From Dethiosulfovibrio faecalis (lineage in GTDB: Bacteria; Synergistota; Synergistia; Synergistales; Dethiosulfovibrionaceae), in NCBI RefSeq assembly GCF_021568795.1, contig NZ_JAKGUE010000009.1, positions 33,314 through 97,313 on the forward strand: a stretch of 64,000 bases of DNA, in the 5' to 3' direction. Below, one piece after another: positions 45,388 to 53,963 of the stretch (position 1 is its first letter; each line of letters starts with the position of its first letter). The translations under genes and the position numbers were made by a program. The notes beneath the pieces are model-generated. The model did no database searches and had not been told where the DNA came from. It saw nothing but the letters and a program-made list of their open reading frames with translations.

Positions 45388-45443
45388 ACCTCCCAGAAAT
45401 ATAGCACGGCCCGCGCTCCTGAAAAGCGAGGGCCGTGGGAGGT
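45388..45443 (-). terminator. Terminator of the second C69 peptidase gene
   Basis: Core CACGGCCC/GGGCCGTG stem (45405-45437) inside outer ACCTCCCA/TGGGAGGT arms, followed on the minus strand by ATGTTTTTAG. Confidence 0.7.
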
Positions 45444-45458
45444 CTAACGGAACTTGTC

Positions 45459-47069
45459 CTAGTGAAACTTGTTGTTGTTATACTTGGTTATGAGGTTCCA
45501 GTTAAGTCCCCACCAGGTTCTCTCCACCTGGTCCATGCACTCTAAGGTGAAATCGGTGAGGTATTTTCTGGCCTTCTCGGGGCTCTCTTTGTACAGCTTG
45601 ACGGCCTCGGCGTCCACCTCGGCTATTCGGTCGAAGAACCCTTTCTCCATGGGATCCCTCACAGCTCTGAGATCGGCCATGGCATCACCGTAACGGTGGT
45701 TAACCAGCTCGTCGGAGAGGATGAAACCCCACTGGACCGACTCGAGGCTGAACTGTTCGCGATCGAAGGTCCTCCAGCTCTCCTTTGTGTCGGTCACACC
45801 GTTGTATATGGGCACGTAGCAACTGGTATGGGGGTTATCGTAGCCGAACCAGAGAATGGTCCTCATGACATCCGGAACGTCACGCCTGGCCTGAGAGACG
45901 AAGCTGTAGGCACAGTCCCATTTGGAGACGGGGCGGTTGTAATCGATTCCCAGAAGGCGACGAACGTCCCTGTTGGGGAACGGAGTGGCCAGAGGGCTCT
46001 TGACGCACTTCTCTCCGTCCCTGACGTACCAGGCCCCGTCCTCGTACATATCGAAGGGAGTTCCGGTCATGTGGCTTCTGAGCATCTCCATCACGTCAGC
46101 CACGGATATCTTCTTCTCCGGCTTGACGGCGAAGGGATAGGACATGGTCTCGGCATTGGGATCCCACTCCTGCGAGGGAGCCAGGATCTTGTGGATCGTG
46201 TGAAGCCTGTTGCGAACCCACATGGACGAAAGGGCCCAGTCGTCGTTTCCGGTGAGGGGAGAATAGGCCCTCTGCCAGATGAAGGGCTCGTTCCCTTCGG
46301 GGTCGTACCATCCCATGTCTATGGCAAACTGCCTGTAACCCTCGGCGACCATGAAATTATCCTTGTCGTCTGGGTCTATCTCCTGAATACGGCTCATGTT
46401 CGGCACCACGACGACCATATCGTCCGGAACCCTCTGGGCGACCCATATGGCTCCGGGCTTGCCGCTCTCGGGAGTCCACATCATGCCGGTGCTGCGAAGC
46501 TCGAATATCCAGGCCTCCTCCGAGTCGGTCACGGAGAGGCACTCCCCCTCGCTGCCGCAGGAGGGAAGGAAGCCGTACTTCTCGGCCAGGTCTCCCATAA
46601 CCTTTATGGCCTCCCTGGCCGTCTTGCCCCTCTGAAGGCCAAAGACCTCCAGCTGCTCCACAGTCATGATGGCCCTGGCGTCGGGTCGGAAGGTCTTGAG
46701 CTCTTCCTTCTGACCGATGGTGGTCTCTCCTATGGCCACTCCGTGCTCGTTCATGAAGGGATACCCCACATGGAAGTAGGAATAGGTCTTCTCCACTTGG
46801 GGGATCTCGCCTATCTTGACCGCCGGGCCGTATTCCTCGTTGGTGATGTTCCAGAACACCGAAGCGGTCTCGCCCTTCTCGTGGGTCCTTCCTGGTATAA
46901 CCCTGACCCTGGCGTCGTAGAAAGCACCGTCGGCGGTATGGGACGTTATCACCGATCCGTCCACGGTGGCGTCCTTACCCGCCACGATGTCGGTACAGCA
47001 GAGGGACGGACCGACCATAAATACTGATATAACCAGAGCGCCTACGAAGCGTATCGCGGATTTTCTCAC
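45459..47069 (-). CDS. Exported C69-family dipeptidase (second copy)
   Basis: 536 residues from GTG 47069, eight bases after AAAGGAGAG; longer starts lack a ribosome site. Signal peptide (VGALVISVFMVGPSLC) ends just before CCTDIVAGKDATVDGSVITSHTADG, placing the nucleophilic Cys at the mature N-terminus. Typical PepD segments follow: HEKGETASVFWNITNEEYGP, GIETTIGQKEEL-like VAIGETTIGQKEEL and GLQRGKTAREAIKVMGDLAEKYGF. Closer to canonical dipeptidase A than the copy at 15816. Dipeptide hydrolysis in the envelope. Confidence 0.93.
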   Translation of the reverse strand: MRKSAIRFVGALVISVFMVGPSLCCTDIVAGKDATVDGSVITSHTADGAFYDARVRVIPGRTHEKGETASVFWNITNEEYGPAVKIGEIPQVEKTYSYFHVGYPFMNEHGVAIGETTIGQKEELKTFRPDARAIMTVEQLEVFGLQRGKTAREAIKVMGDLAEKYGFLPSCGSEGECLSVTDSEEAWIFELRSTGMMWTPESGKPGAIWVAQRVPDDMVVVVPNMSRIQEIDPDDKDNFMVAEGYRQFAIDMGWYDPEGNEPFIWQRAYSPLTGNDDWALSSMWVRNRLHTIHKILAPSQEWDPNAETMSYPFAVKPEKKISVADVMEMLRSHMTGTPFDMYEDGAWYVRDGEKCVKSPLATPFPNRDVRRLLGIDYNRPVSKWDCAYSFVSQARRDVPDVMRTILWFGYDNPHTSCYVPIYNGVTDTKESWRTFDREQFSLESVQWGFILSDELVNHRYGDAMADLRAVRDPMEKGFFDRIAEVDAEAVKLYKESPEKARKYLTDFTLECMDQVERTWWGLNWNLITKYNNNKFH

Positions 47070-47147
47070 AGATATCTCTCCTTTCGTTCCAAGCAACTCG
47101 TGTCGTCGAAACCACGCCAACCCCTTAAAAAAACATCCATCGTCTTT

Positions 47148-47176
47148 AATCTATCTATTTGGGACTTAGAAATCAA
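47148..47176 (-). promoter_or_regulatory. Probable promoter of the second C69 peptidase
   Basis: Minus strand TTGATT (47171-47176), 17-base spacer, TAGATT (47148-47153), about 80 bases before the GTG. The rest of 47070-47304 is A/T-rich divergent intergenic sequence without a gene. Confidence 0.5.
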
Positions 47177-47304
47177 CTTTATGTTCTATTCTTTTCCCTT
47201 TTGTTCGTTTTTTTACGCGATCCTCTCTACATGGAGGCATGGGAAGGTTTTGTGTGCTATCATCTCTTTCTATATTCGAGATTCGAGCTTAAGGGGGCAA
47301 CTAC

Positions 47305-48009
47305 ATGTGGCTGCGACATATAGCCGAACACATACCGCTCTTCGGATCGATAGCCAACGCCATCGCTATCGTCATAGGGACCCTGTTCGGCCTGACTTTC
47401 CGATCTACTCTGCCGTCCTCGGTCACCACGGCGGCCTTCCACTCTATCGGCCTCGTGACCCTGTGGCTAGGGATATCCATGACTGGATCCACCGATAACG
47501 TTCTGATACTGGTGTTCAGCGTCGTCGCAGGCACCATCGCGGGAGAGTTTTTCGACCTGGACGGAAGGCTGCGGAGAGGGGCGGAGTCCCTACAGAAGAG
47601 GATCGGGGCGTCGGGAAACGCAACGGAGGGATTCATGACCGCCTCGTTGGTGTTCTGCATGGGATCCATGGCGATACTGGGGGCCATAGAGGAAGGGGTC
47701 GGGGACTGGCCGAGACTCCTCCTTACGAAGTCGCTGATGGACGGCATTGGGTCGGTGGCCTTTGCCGTATCGTTGGGAATCGGAGTGGGCCTGTCCGCCC
47801 TCTCGGTCTTACTGTATCAGGGATCCATAACCCTTGCCGCCAGCGCCCTTCAACCCTACATGACCCAGACCATGATAGACGAGATCTCGGCGGTCGGAGG
47901 GATAATGCTCATAGGCATAGGCCTGGGGATACTGGAGATAAAGAGGATAAAGGTGATGAACATGCTGCCGGCACTCCTCGTAGCGGCGATTATATCGGCT
48001 TTCATGTAG
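47305..48009 (+). CDS. DUF554 membrane protein (YqgA-like)
   Basis: 234 residues, six or seven hydrophobic segments. Family pattern: GSIANAIAIVIGTLFGLTFRSTLP, then GLVTLWLGISM, VVAGTIAGEFFDLDGRL, MTASLVFCMGSMAILGAIEEG, and GGIMLIGIGLGILEIKRIKVMNMLPAL. DUF554 proteins are putative transporters with no proven substrate. Single gene ending at a strong terminator; divergent from the C69 peptidase gene. Confidence 0.92.
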   Translation: MWLRHIAEHIPLFGSIANAIAIVIGTLFGLTFRSTLPSSVTTAAFHSIGLVTLWLGISMTGSTDNVLILVFSVVAGTIAGEFFDLDGRLRRGAESLQKRIGASGNATEGFMTASLVFCMGSMAILGAIEEGVGDWPRLLLTKSLMDGIGSVAFAVSLGIGVGLSALSVLLYQGSITLAASALQPYMTQTMIDEISAVGGIMLIGIGLGILEIKRIKVMNMLPALLVAAIISAFM

Positions 48010-48011
48010 CC

Positions 48012-48051
48012 GAACGGAAAAGAGGAGGGACTCCCCTCCTCTTTTCCGTTC
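48012..48051. terminator. Bidirectional terminator
   Basis: Perfect 18-bp stem (arms beginning GAACGGAAAAGAGGAGGG) with a 4-base loop, between convergent DUF554 and YitT genes. Confidence 0.92.
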
Positions 48052-48058
48052 TCTATCG

Positions 48059-48949
48059 TCAGATGTGTTTCCAGTGCTTGAAGCCCTCGCCTACGACCTC
48101 GGCGACGTCGGACAAAACTATGAAGGCCCTGGGATCTACCGACACGACAAATCGCTTGAGCTCCATGGCCTGTCTTCTGTTGACGACCACTATAAACATC
48201 ATCCTTTCGTCGCCGGTATAGGCTCCCTCAGCCTTGACCATCGTGGCGCTCTTGCCAAGGATCTCAAGGATAAAACGCCGGACCTCGTCGTCTCTGGAAG
48301 TTATTACGGTGATCTGCTTTCGTCTGTCGAATGACTTGAGAACGCTGTCTATGACCAGACTTTCCACGTACAGGGCAACCCCTCCGAGCAATAGTTTCTC
48401 CAGGTCTACGACGAACCAAGATCCGAGAAGTATGGCTATATTTATGTAGAAAGAGTACATACCGACGTCGACTCCCCACCTCTTTCTGGCGGCCATCACT
48501 ATGACGTCGGTCCCCCCTGTGGAGGCCCCCACACGAAACACCAATCCTATACCCACCCCGCCGAATACACCGGCCAGTATGGCCGCCAGAAACTCGTCCT
48601 GTAGCATCGGATAGGAGAACAACTCGAAGAACGCCACGGCCCCGGAGGTCAGCATGGAGACGTAAAGAGTCCAGAGGACAAAGCGAGGGGACAGGACCCT
48701 CCACCCCCAGCCCAGCAGAAAGACGTTTCCGAAAGCTATGGCCCACGCCGGAGAGATATTCCAGACGTATTTGGTCAAAATGGCTATTCCGGCCAAACCG
48801 GCACCGGCGAAACGGTAAGGAACGGTCAGAGCAACTATGGCGAAGCTCATCAGTACAGTCCCTACGGTAGCTAGCCAAAAGGTGTTCCATTCCCTACGGA
48901 CCAATTCCGCAAAACGCCCCACAAGGCGCCTAGGCGACATAAACTCCAT
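48059..48949 (-). CDS. YitT-family membrane protein (DUF161/DUF2179)
   Basis: 296 residues. Five or so N-terminal membrane helices with the DUF161 motif FRVGASTGGTDVIVMAARKRWGVDVG, then a soluble C-terminal DUF2179 domain (ITVITSRDDEVRRFILEILGKSATMVKAEGAYTGDERMMFIVVVNRRQAMELKRFVVSVDPRAFIVLSDVAEVVGEGF condensed over about 215-295). Transport function is suspected but unproven. GGGAGG precedes the ATG. Divergent from the selenoprotein operon. Confidence 0.93.
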   Translation of the reverse strand: MEFMSPRRLVGRFAELVRREWNTFWLATVGTVLMSFAIVALTVPYRFAGAGLAGIAILTKYVWNISPAWAIAFGNVFLLGWGWRVLSPRFVLWTLYVSMLTSGAVAFFELFSYPMLQDEFLAAILAGVFGGVGIGLVFRVGASTGGTDVIVMAARKRWGVDVGMYSFYINIAILLGSWFVVDLEKLLLGGVALYVESLVIDSVLKSFDRRKQITVITSRDDEVRRFILEILGKSATMVKAEGAYTGDERMMFIVVVNRRQAMELKRFVVSVDPRAFIVLSDVAEVVGEGFKHWKHI

Positions 48950-49002
48950 TTTATACCTCCCACTAAAAATTCCGAGACATAAAGAAAACCCCGAAACACC
49001 AT

Positions 49003-49022
49003 GATAGGTATTTTTACCTATC
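49003..49022. promoter_or_regulatory. Operator-like inverted repeat at the selenoprotein promoter
   Basis: Perfect 8-bp arms GATAGGTA and TACCTATC separated by TTTT. A TATAAT at 49042-49047 lies 19 bases beyond; its -35 region would fall on the right arm. A weak -35 match suggests a controlled promoter. Confidence 0.5.
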
Positions 49023-49083
49023 TAAATCGACGGGGATACCTTATAATAAGCGTAGGACATTCCACCGGAAGGAGGCGGAGCCG

Positions 49084-49491
49084 ATGAACATGAGAAAGAT
49101 AGTAACCCTGGTGATCGTCTTTCTGATCATAGGGGGAACATTGCACTTCAAGGGTTTGAAAGGCACGGAAACGCCTGCTGTGGCGGAGAATAAAGCGTCG
49201 AAGAGCTATCCGATCCTCCTTGATCTCAGCGCACCGGGCTGACCTGCCTGCGTCGAGATGGCGCGAATCCTGGAAGGGTTCGAGAAACTGTACGACGGCG
49301 TGACGGTCAGAAAGATAAACCTCATGGACAACATGGACTACGCGAAAAAATACGGAGTAAGGGTGGTCCCCACCTTGATATTCCTGTCCCCCGAAGAAGA
49401 GCTGCTGCTGAAACACGAGGGGATAATGAACTCCGAACAGCTCAAGGACAGCTGGAAGGAGCTCGGATACGAACTGGAGGACTTGAAATGA
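49084..49491 (+). CDS. Thioredoxin-like selenoprotein, U-P-A-C active site (Sec at residue 53)
   Basis: 135 residues when the in-frame TGA at 49240-49242 is read as selenocysteine. An N-terminal membrane anchor (IVTLVIVFLIIGG) leads to a thioredoxin fold: YPILLDLSAPG-U-PACVEMARILEGF, where U-P-A-C replaces C-G-P-C, then VTVRKINLMDNMDYAKKYGVRVVPTLIFL with the cis-Pro. Frame, codon usage and homology run straight through the TGA, and ATG 49084 follows GGAGGC. Usual annotation would start at a later Met and lose the active site. Next gene is ccdA-like, 15 bases on, suggesting an envelope redox relay. Selenocysteine is inferred from sequence. Confidence 0.92.
49264..49282 (+). other. Candidate bacterial SECIS hairpin
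   Basis: Stem CGAATCC/GGGTTCG (one G-U pair) with loop TGGAA, the loop starting 29 bases after the UGA and having G as its second base. This fits the published bacterial SECIS rule (small apical loop 16-37 bases from UGA, G in the first two loop positions). Confidence 0.6.
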
Positions 49492-49506
49492 CCGGGAGAG
49501 ATCGCC

Positions 49507-50205
49507 TTGGGTAACCTGCTGGCCGCGGTTCAGTCCGCCCTGTCAGGCACAGGGTCGGCGGCCTTCGTGGCGGCCTTCATATGGGGCATCTTCAGCGTCC
49601 TCCTGAGCCCTTGCAGCCTGGTGAGCATACCACTTGTAGTCGGTTATATCCAGGGGCAGGAGGAAAAGGGAGCCAAGAACGCTCTCCTCGTATCGGGGGC
49701 CTTCTCCCTGGGGATACTGGTCAACATAGCCCTGGTAGGGATGGTAATCGCCTCCGCAGGAGCTCTCATGCAGGGACTGAGCTCCATAATGAACTACATA
49801 GTATCAGCGGTGCTCTTCCTCTTCGGCCTTCATCTTCTGGACGTGATAACGATCCCCTGGTTCGTATCGGGGAACGTTAAGGCCGGGAACAAAAAAGGTT
49901 TGCTGGGAGCCCTGATTCTTGGAACGGTGTCCGGCATGGCGCTGGGTCCCTGCACCTTCGCCTATATGGCTCCTATGCTGGTCATAGCCATGAAGGCATC
50001 GACGGACAGCCTCGCCAGGGGGATGTCGATCGTAGCCCTCTACGGCCTGGGCTACGCTTTGGTCATTCTCCTGGCCGGAACCTTCGCCAACGGTCTGGAT
50101 CGATACATGAACTGGACCGACAACAGCAAAGGGCCTTTCGTGATCTCCCAGATATGCGGATGGCTCGTGGTAACGGCGGGAGCCTACTTCCTCTACGTTG
50201 CCTAG
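49507..50205 (+). CDS. ccdA: CcdA-type thiol-disulfide transporter
   Basis: 232 residues, six membrane helices, CcdA/DsbD-beta family; moves electrons from cytoplasmic thioredoxin to extracytoplasmic thiol proteins. Both redox cysteines are present in matching places: FSVLLSPCSLVSIPLVVGY (helix 1) and MALGPCTFAYMAPML (helix 4). TTG 49507 with GGGAG upstream. It follows the selenocysteine thioredoxin by 15 bases and ends at a terminator, so the two form a dedicated pair. Confidence 0.93.
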   Translation: MGNLLAAVQSALSGTGSAAFVAAFIWGIFSVLLSPCSLVSIPLVVGYIQGQEEKGAKNALLVSGAFSLGILVNIALVGMVIASAGALMQGLSSIMNYIVSAVLFLFGLHLLDVITIPWFVSGNVKAGNKKGLLGALILGTVSGMALGPCTFAYMAPMLVIAMKASTDSLARGMSIVALYGLGYALVILLAGTFANGLDRYMNWTDNSKGPFVISQICGWLVVTAGAYFLYVA

Positions 50206-50217
50206 GAAAGGACATAA

Positions 50218-50254
50218 AGGGAGCGTGCCTGAACGGCACGCTCCCTCTTTTGTT
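50218..50254 (+). terminator. Terminator of the selenoprotein-ccdA operon
   Basis: Perfect 12-bp stem AGGGAGCGTGCC with loop TGAAC, followed by CTTTTGTT. Confidence 0.88.
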
Positions 50255-50281
50255 GCAAAAACACCCCCGACTATTTAGAAT
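50253..50281 (+). promoter_or_regulatory. Probable promoter of the TRAP operon
   Basis: TTGCAA (50253-50258), 17-base spacer, TAGAAT (50276-50281), about 50 bases before dctP. Confidence 0.65.
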
Positions 50282-50332
50282 TGACGATACAGGGCTTCGC
50301 TCTGACATATCATCGAAGGGAAGTGTTTTATC

Positions 50333-51376
50333 GTGAAAGTCTTCAGGCGTACATCGACGATACTGCTTATGTCCTTGATTTTGATGGGACTCACCGCGGC
50401 AGCCTCCACGGCGGTGACGGTCAAGATGTCCTACAACGGACCGCCGAAAGCGGAGGACAACGCAGTCCACGCCTTCGCGGAAAACTTCAAGAAGCTGGTC
50501 GAGGAGGGAACCGAGGGACGGGTTGCCTTCGAGCTCTTCCCCGATAGCCAGCTGGGAACGGAGGAGGAGCGAATGGAGCTCCTGATGAAGACCGGTCTTA
50601 ACCAGCCGATGGCCAATATAGCCTCCTTCGCCGGAGTGGCTCCGGTTTTCCCCGAGATATACGCCTCGTCCATACCCTTCATGTTCAACTCCTACGAGGC
50701 GGCCCACATATTCTTCGATAAAAGCCAGTACTGGAAGAAAGCCCAGGAGGAATTCCGCAACAGGACCGGAGCGGTGCTGCTGGAGGCGGTAGAGGAAGGC
50801 GGATTCCTGGCCTTCACAAACTCGGAGAGAGCCATACACGGCCCGGACGACTTCAAGGGACTCAAGTTCAGGGGCATGGACGAGGGACAGCTGGCCATAT
50901 ACCAGGCATTCGGAGCCAGCGGAACCCCCATACCATGGACGGAACTGTACATGGCCCTCAAGACCGGGGTCGTGGACGGTCAGATGAACCCGGCAATGTA
51001 CATAATCATAGGAAGCCTATACGAGGTACAGAAATACATGACCCTGGCCAACATACAGTACTCCGATCAGTTCCTGGTCATGAACGGCGACCTGTTCGAC
51101 TCCCTCTCCGAGGAGGATCGCAAGGTCGTCGTCGAGGCGGCCAAGGAGGCCAACCGCATTAGCCGCATGGAGGTGGAGGCGGCGGACTCCAAACAGGTGG
51201 AGTATCTGAAGGAAAAGGGGATGGATGTATACTCCCCCAACGGAAACGAGATGGATCAGTTCAGGGAAAAGGGACAGCCCGAATACGTGAAGTGGCTCAA
51301 GACCAAGGTGAGTCAGGAATGGCTTGACCTGGCGGTACAGTGCGCCACCAGGGCGAACGAGGCGGCGAAGGAATAG
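50333..51376 (+). CDS. dctP: TRAP transporter solute-binding protein
   Basis: 347 residues; signal peptide of about 27 residues (ILLMSLILMGLTAAAST). DctP family: VKMSYNGPPKAEDNAVHAFAENFKKLVEEGTEGRVAFELFPDSQLG, substrate-binding Arg in FKGLKFRGMDEGQLAI, and WTELYMALKTGVVDGQMNP. Binds organic acids or related anions outside the membrane. GTG start at 50333. First gene of dctPQM, followed by a D-Ala-D-Ala dipeptidase. Confidence 0.95.
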   Translation: MKVFRRTSTILLMSLILMGLTAAASTAVTVKMSYNGPPKAEDNAVHAFAENFKKLVEEGTEGRVAFELFPDSQLGTEEERMELLMKTGLNQPMANIASFAGVAPVFPEIYASSIPFMFNSYEAAHIFFDKSQYWKKAQEEFRNRTGAVLLEAVEEGGFLAFTNSERAIHGPDDFKGLKFRGMDEGQLAIYQAFGASGTPIPWTELYMALKTGVVDGQMNPAMYIIIGSLYEVQKYMTLANIQYSDQFLVMNGDLFDSLSEEDRKVVVEAAKEANRISRMEVEAADSKQVEYLKEKGMDVYSPNGNEMDQFREKGQPEYVKWLKTKVSQEWLDLAVQCATRANEAAKE

Positions 51377-51380
51377 CGCT

Positions 51381-51884
51381 ATGGACGGCTCGAGCGACCT
51401 CGGAAAAGTCCAGAGGATGGCCGTCGCCATGGAGCGACTAAGCGCCGTGGTGGCCGGTTTTCTCCTGCTGGTCAACGTGGGAGATATAGTGCTAGGCATC
51501 TTCTTCCGTTACGTCATGAAAAGCTCGATCATATGGACCGAGGAGGTAGCTCGATATTCCCTGGTTTGGCTGGTGATGCTGGGGGCGGCGGGAGCCCAGG
51601 CGAAGGGGGACCATATGTCGATAGACTTTCTGGCACCGCGTTTCCCAAGATGGCTGAAAAAGGTCTCCTACGTAGCCAGGATGGGGATACAGGCGGTGGT
51701 ACTGATCCTCCTGATATGGCTCGGCGGCAAGAACGTCGCTGGAACCTGGACCATGAAGACCATGGCTCTGGGCATCCCCAAGGCCATTCCTCTCATGGCC
51801 GTTCCGATCGGCATGTCCATGTTGTTGATGCAGCTCCTGCTCCAGGAGCTGCATCGCCCCTCCGACGGAGGTGACCGGTCATGA
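51381..51884 (+). CDS. dctQ: TRAP transporter small membrane subunit
   Basis: 167 residues from ATG 51381, four bases after the dctP stop. Four membrane helices; family marks NVGDIVLGIFFRYVMKSSIIWTEEVARYSLVWLVMLGAAGAQ and GDHMSIDFL. Overlaps dctM by four bases. Confidence 0.93.
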   Translation: MDGSSDLGKVQRMAVAMERLSAVVAGFLLLVNVGDIVLGIFFRYVMKSSIIWTEEVARYSLVWLVMLGAAGAQAKGDHMSIDFLAPRFPRWLKKVSYVARMGIQAVVLILLIWLGGKNVAGTWTMKTMALGIPKAIPLMAVPIGMSMLLMQLLLQELHRPSDGGDRS

Positions 51885-53173
51885 CGGGACTCATGCTACT
51901 GGGAGGGTTCTTCCTCCAGATGGCTCTTGGAGTCCCCCTCTACGCCTCCTTGCTGTTCACGGGATTTCTCGGCATATTGGGCACCGGAAACCTGACGCTC
52001 CTCAGGGCCATTCCGCAGCAGTTCTTCGGAGGAATGGACGTTTTCTCGCTGATGGCCATTCCCTTCTTCATACTGGCCGGAAGCCTGATGAACCGTTCTG
52101 GACTGACAGACCGACTGATCGACTTCAGCCGCCTGCTCGTGGGATCGGTCCGGGGGGGGCTGGGATACGTAAACGTGGTGGGAGGCATCATACTAGCCGG
52201 GGTCAACGGCTCCGCCGCGGCGGACGCCTCGGCCCTGGGATCCATTCTTATACCGGCAATGGAGAAAGAGGGATTTCCCAAAGCATACGCAGCAGGGCTC
52301 ACAGCCGGAAGCTCGCTGATAGGACCTATAATACCGCCCAGCATATTCATGATAATCTACGCCGCCATGACCAACACCTCCATAGGGGGGCTGTTTGCCG
52401 CCGGAGTGGTCCCGGGGTTCGTCCTTGGGCTGGCCTTCATGGCCATGAACTGGTTCTTCTCCAGAAGGTACAAAGTTCCCATGACCGACACCGCCGCGGT
52501 AAGGGCCAGGGCCAAGACCATACTCAGGAGGTCGATTGCGGCACTGGTGGCACCGCTGATAATAGTCGGCGGCATCGTGACCGGAGTGGTGACCCCGACC
52601 GAGTCCGGCGCTTTGGCGGTGGTCTACTGTTTGCTGGCGGGGATAGCCGTCACAAGGCAGCTGACATGGTCCGGCCTCTGGGATTCGATCTACGAGACGG
52701 TCCGACTCACCAGCGCAATCTTCCTGATAATGGGAGCTGCCACGGTGGTAGGATGGTTCCTGAAGTGGGAGAGGGTCACACAAAAATTCGCCTCTGTAAT
52801 AGTGGGTATGGGACTGTTGGAACATCCCTGGCTGCTGATGATAGTGCTCAGCTCCATAATCTTCGTCATAGGGATGTTCATGGAGGAGGTGGCTGTGCTC
52901 ACCTTGCTGACACCTATCTTCGCCCCTCTGGCGGTGAAGGCCGGTATAGACCCGTTCCACTTCGGCATAGTGATGACGTTGAACGTGACGATAGCATTGA
53001 TAACCCCTCCCGTCGGGGCCTGCAACTATATCGTGGCAGCGGTGGGCAAGGTTCCTCTGGGAGACCTGTTCAGGGAGATATGGCCCTTCATCGCGGTTGC
53101 CATGACCGTGTTGATAGCCATAATATCCTTCCCGGCGATAACGGTCACGTTGCCCCGAATCTTAGGTCTCTAG
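51881..53173 (+). CDS. dctM: TRAP transporter large membrane subunit
   Basis: 430 residues, about twelve helices. DctM segments: FGGMDVFSLMAIPFFILAGSLMNRSG, VNGSAAADASALGSILIPAMEKEGFPKAYAAGLTAGSSLIGPIIPPSI, and NVTIALITPPVGACNYIVAAVG. Secondary Na+-driven import with DctP and DctQ. Coupled to dctQ by ATGA. Confidence 0.95.
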   Translation: MTGLMLLGGFFLQMALGVPLYASLLFTGFLGILGTGNLTLLRAIPQQFFGGMDVFSLMAIPFFILAGSLMNRSGLTDRLIDFSRLLVGSVRGGLGYVNVVGGIILAGVNGSAAADASALGSILIPAMEKEGFPKAYAAGLTAGSSLIGPIIPPSIFMIIYAAMTNTSIGGLFAAGVVPGFVLGLAFMAMNWFFSRRYKVPMTDTAAVRARAKTILRRSIAALVAPLIIVGGIVTGVVTPTESGALAVVYCLLAGIAVTRQLTWSGLWDSIYETVRLTSAIFLIMGAATVVGWFLKWERVTQKFASVIVGMGLLEHPWLLMIVLSSIIFVIGMFMEEVAVLTLLTPIFAPLAVKAGIDPFHFGIVMTLNVTIALITPPVGACNYIVAAVGKVPLGDLFREIWPFIAVAMTVLIAIISFPAITVTLPRILGL

Positions 53174-53189
53174 TGACGGAGGTGAGAAT

Positions 53190-53882
53190 ATGACGAAGAA
53201 AACGCCTCTTCTGATCGAAAGCGGAGAGCCTCTCGTATCGGCCAGCCTATACCCCGAGAGAATACTGTCCAGGCCCCAGTATTTCATACAGGGTCTTAAG
53301 GGAAGCGTCGCCGAGTCCTTTCTCCGAGTAGGGGTCTACGAAAGGCTGGTAAGGGCGGCGAATAGCCTTCCGAAGGGATGGAAGTTCGTCCTTCTGGACT
53401 GCTGGAGAGCTCCCGAGCTACAGAGGGAGTTGTTCGACACCATAAAATGCGAGATATCCAGAGACCATCCGGAGCTGCCGCCGGACGAGGTGGACCGAAG
53501 AGCCAGGATATTCGTCGCCTACCCCTCGGTCGAGCCTGATCTCGTATCGGGACACTGTACGGGAGGATCGGTGGACCTAACCCTAGCGGACGAAAAAGGA
53601 CGGACCGTTCCCATGGGATCGGGGTTCGACGAGACCTCCGAAAAATCCTACACCGACCATTACGACAGGATCCTTGAGACTAAAGGTACCCTGTCCCAGG
53701 AGGAAGAGGAGATACTGAACAACAGAAGGTTACTGCTGAACCTCATGGAGAGAGAGGGATTCTCCAATTATCCCAAGGAATGGTGGCACTTCGACTACGG
53801 CAACAGGAACTGGGCAATCAGAACAGGTCAGGAAAACTGCATATACGGTTTCGTCCGTCCGGAGATGAGATGGCGAAACTAA
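53190..53882 (+). CDS. D-alanyl-D-alanine dipeptidase (VanX/DdpX type, M15D)
   Basis: 230 residues, no signal peptide. Zinc motif S-G-H122-C-T-G-G-S-V-D129, catalytic Glu in PKEWWHFDYG (E197, H200) and the transition-state Arg-73 in LLDCWRAPELQ. Cleaves D-Ala-D-Ala from recycled or imported wall peptides. Sixteen bases after dctM in the same operon; this does not look like a vancomycin-resistance cluster, since no vanH, vanA or vanS genes are here. With the M55 D-aminopeptidase it points to D-amino-acid peptide use. Confidence 0.92.
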   Translation: MTKKTPLLIESGEPLVSASLYPERILSRPQYFIQGLKGSVAESFLRVGVYERLVRAANSLPKGWKFVLLDCWRAPELQRELFDTIKCEISRDHPELPPDEVDRRARIFVAYPSVEPDLVSGHCTGGSVDLTLADEKGRTVPMGSGFDETSEKSYTDHYDRILETKGTLSQEEEEILNNRRLLLNLMEREGFSNYPKEWWHFDYGNRNWAIRTGQENCIYGFVRPEMRWRN

Positions 53883-53892
53883 TGGAACAAAC

Positions 53893-53935
53893 GATCGCCC
53901 CGCCCGAGGCTAAGTAGAGCCCGGGCGGGGCGATC
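53893..53935. terminator. Bidirectional terminator
   Basis: Arms GATCGCCCCGCCCG and CGGGCGGGGCGATC, loop of about 15 bases, between convergent dipeptidase and ogt genes. Confidence 0.85.
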
Positions 53936-53963
53936 TCATGGAGAGACACTCGGTCGTGTATTT

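Noticed and set aside
45696..47027. Long plus-strand open frame opposite the second C69 peptidase
   Set aside because: Mirror of the coding strand's codon bias with no homology; the minus-strand peptidase has family motifs and a signal peptide.
53190..53882. Vancomycin-resistance locus
   Set aside because: Only the dipeptidase is present; no ligase, dehydrogenase or two-component genes accompany it.
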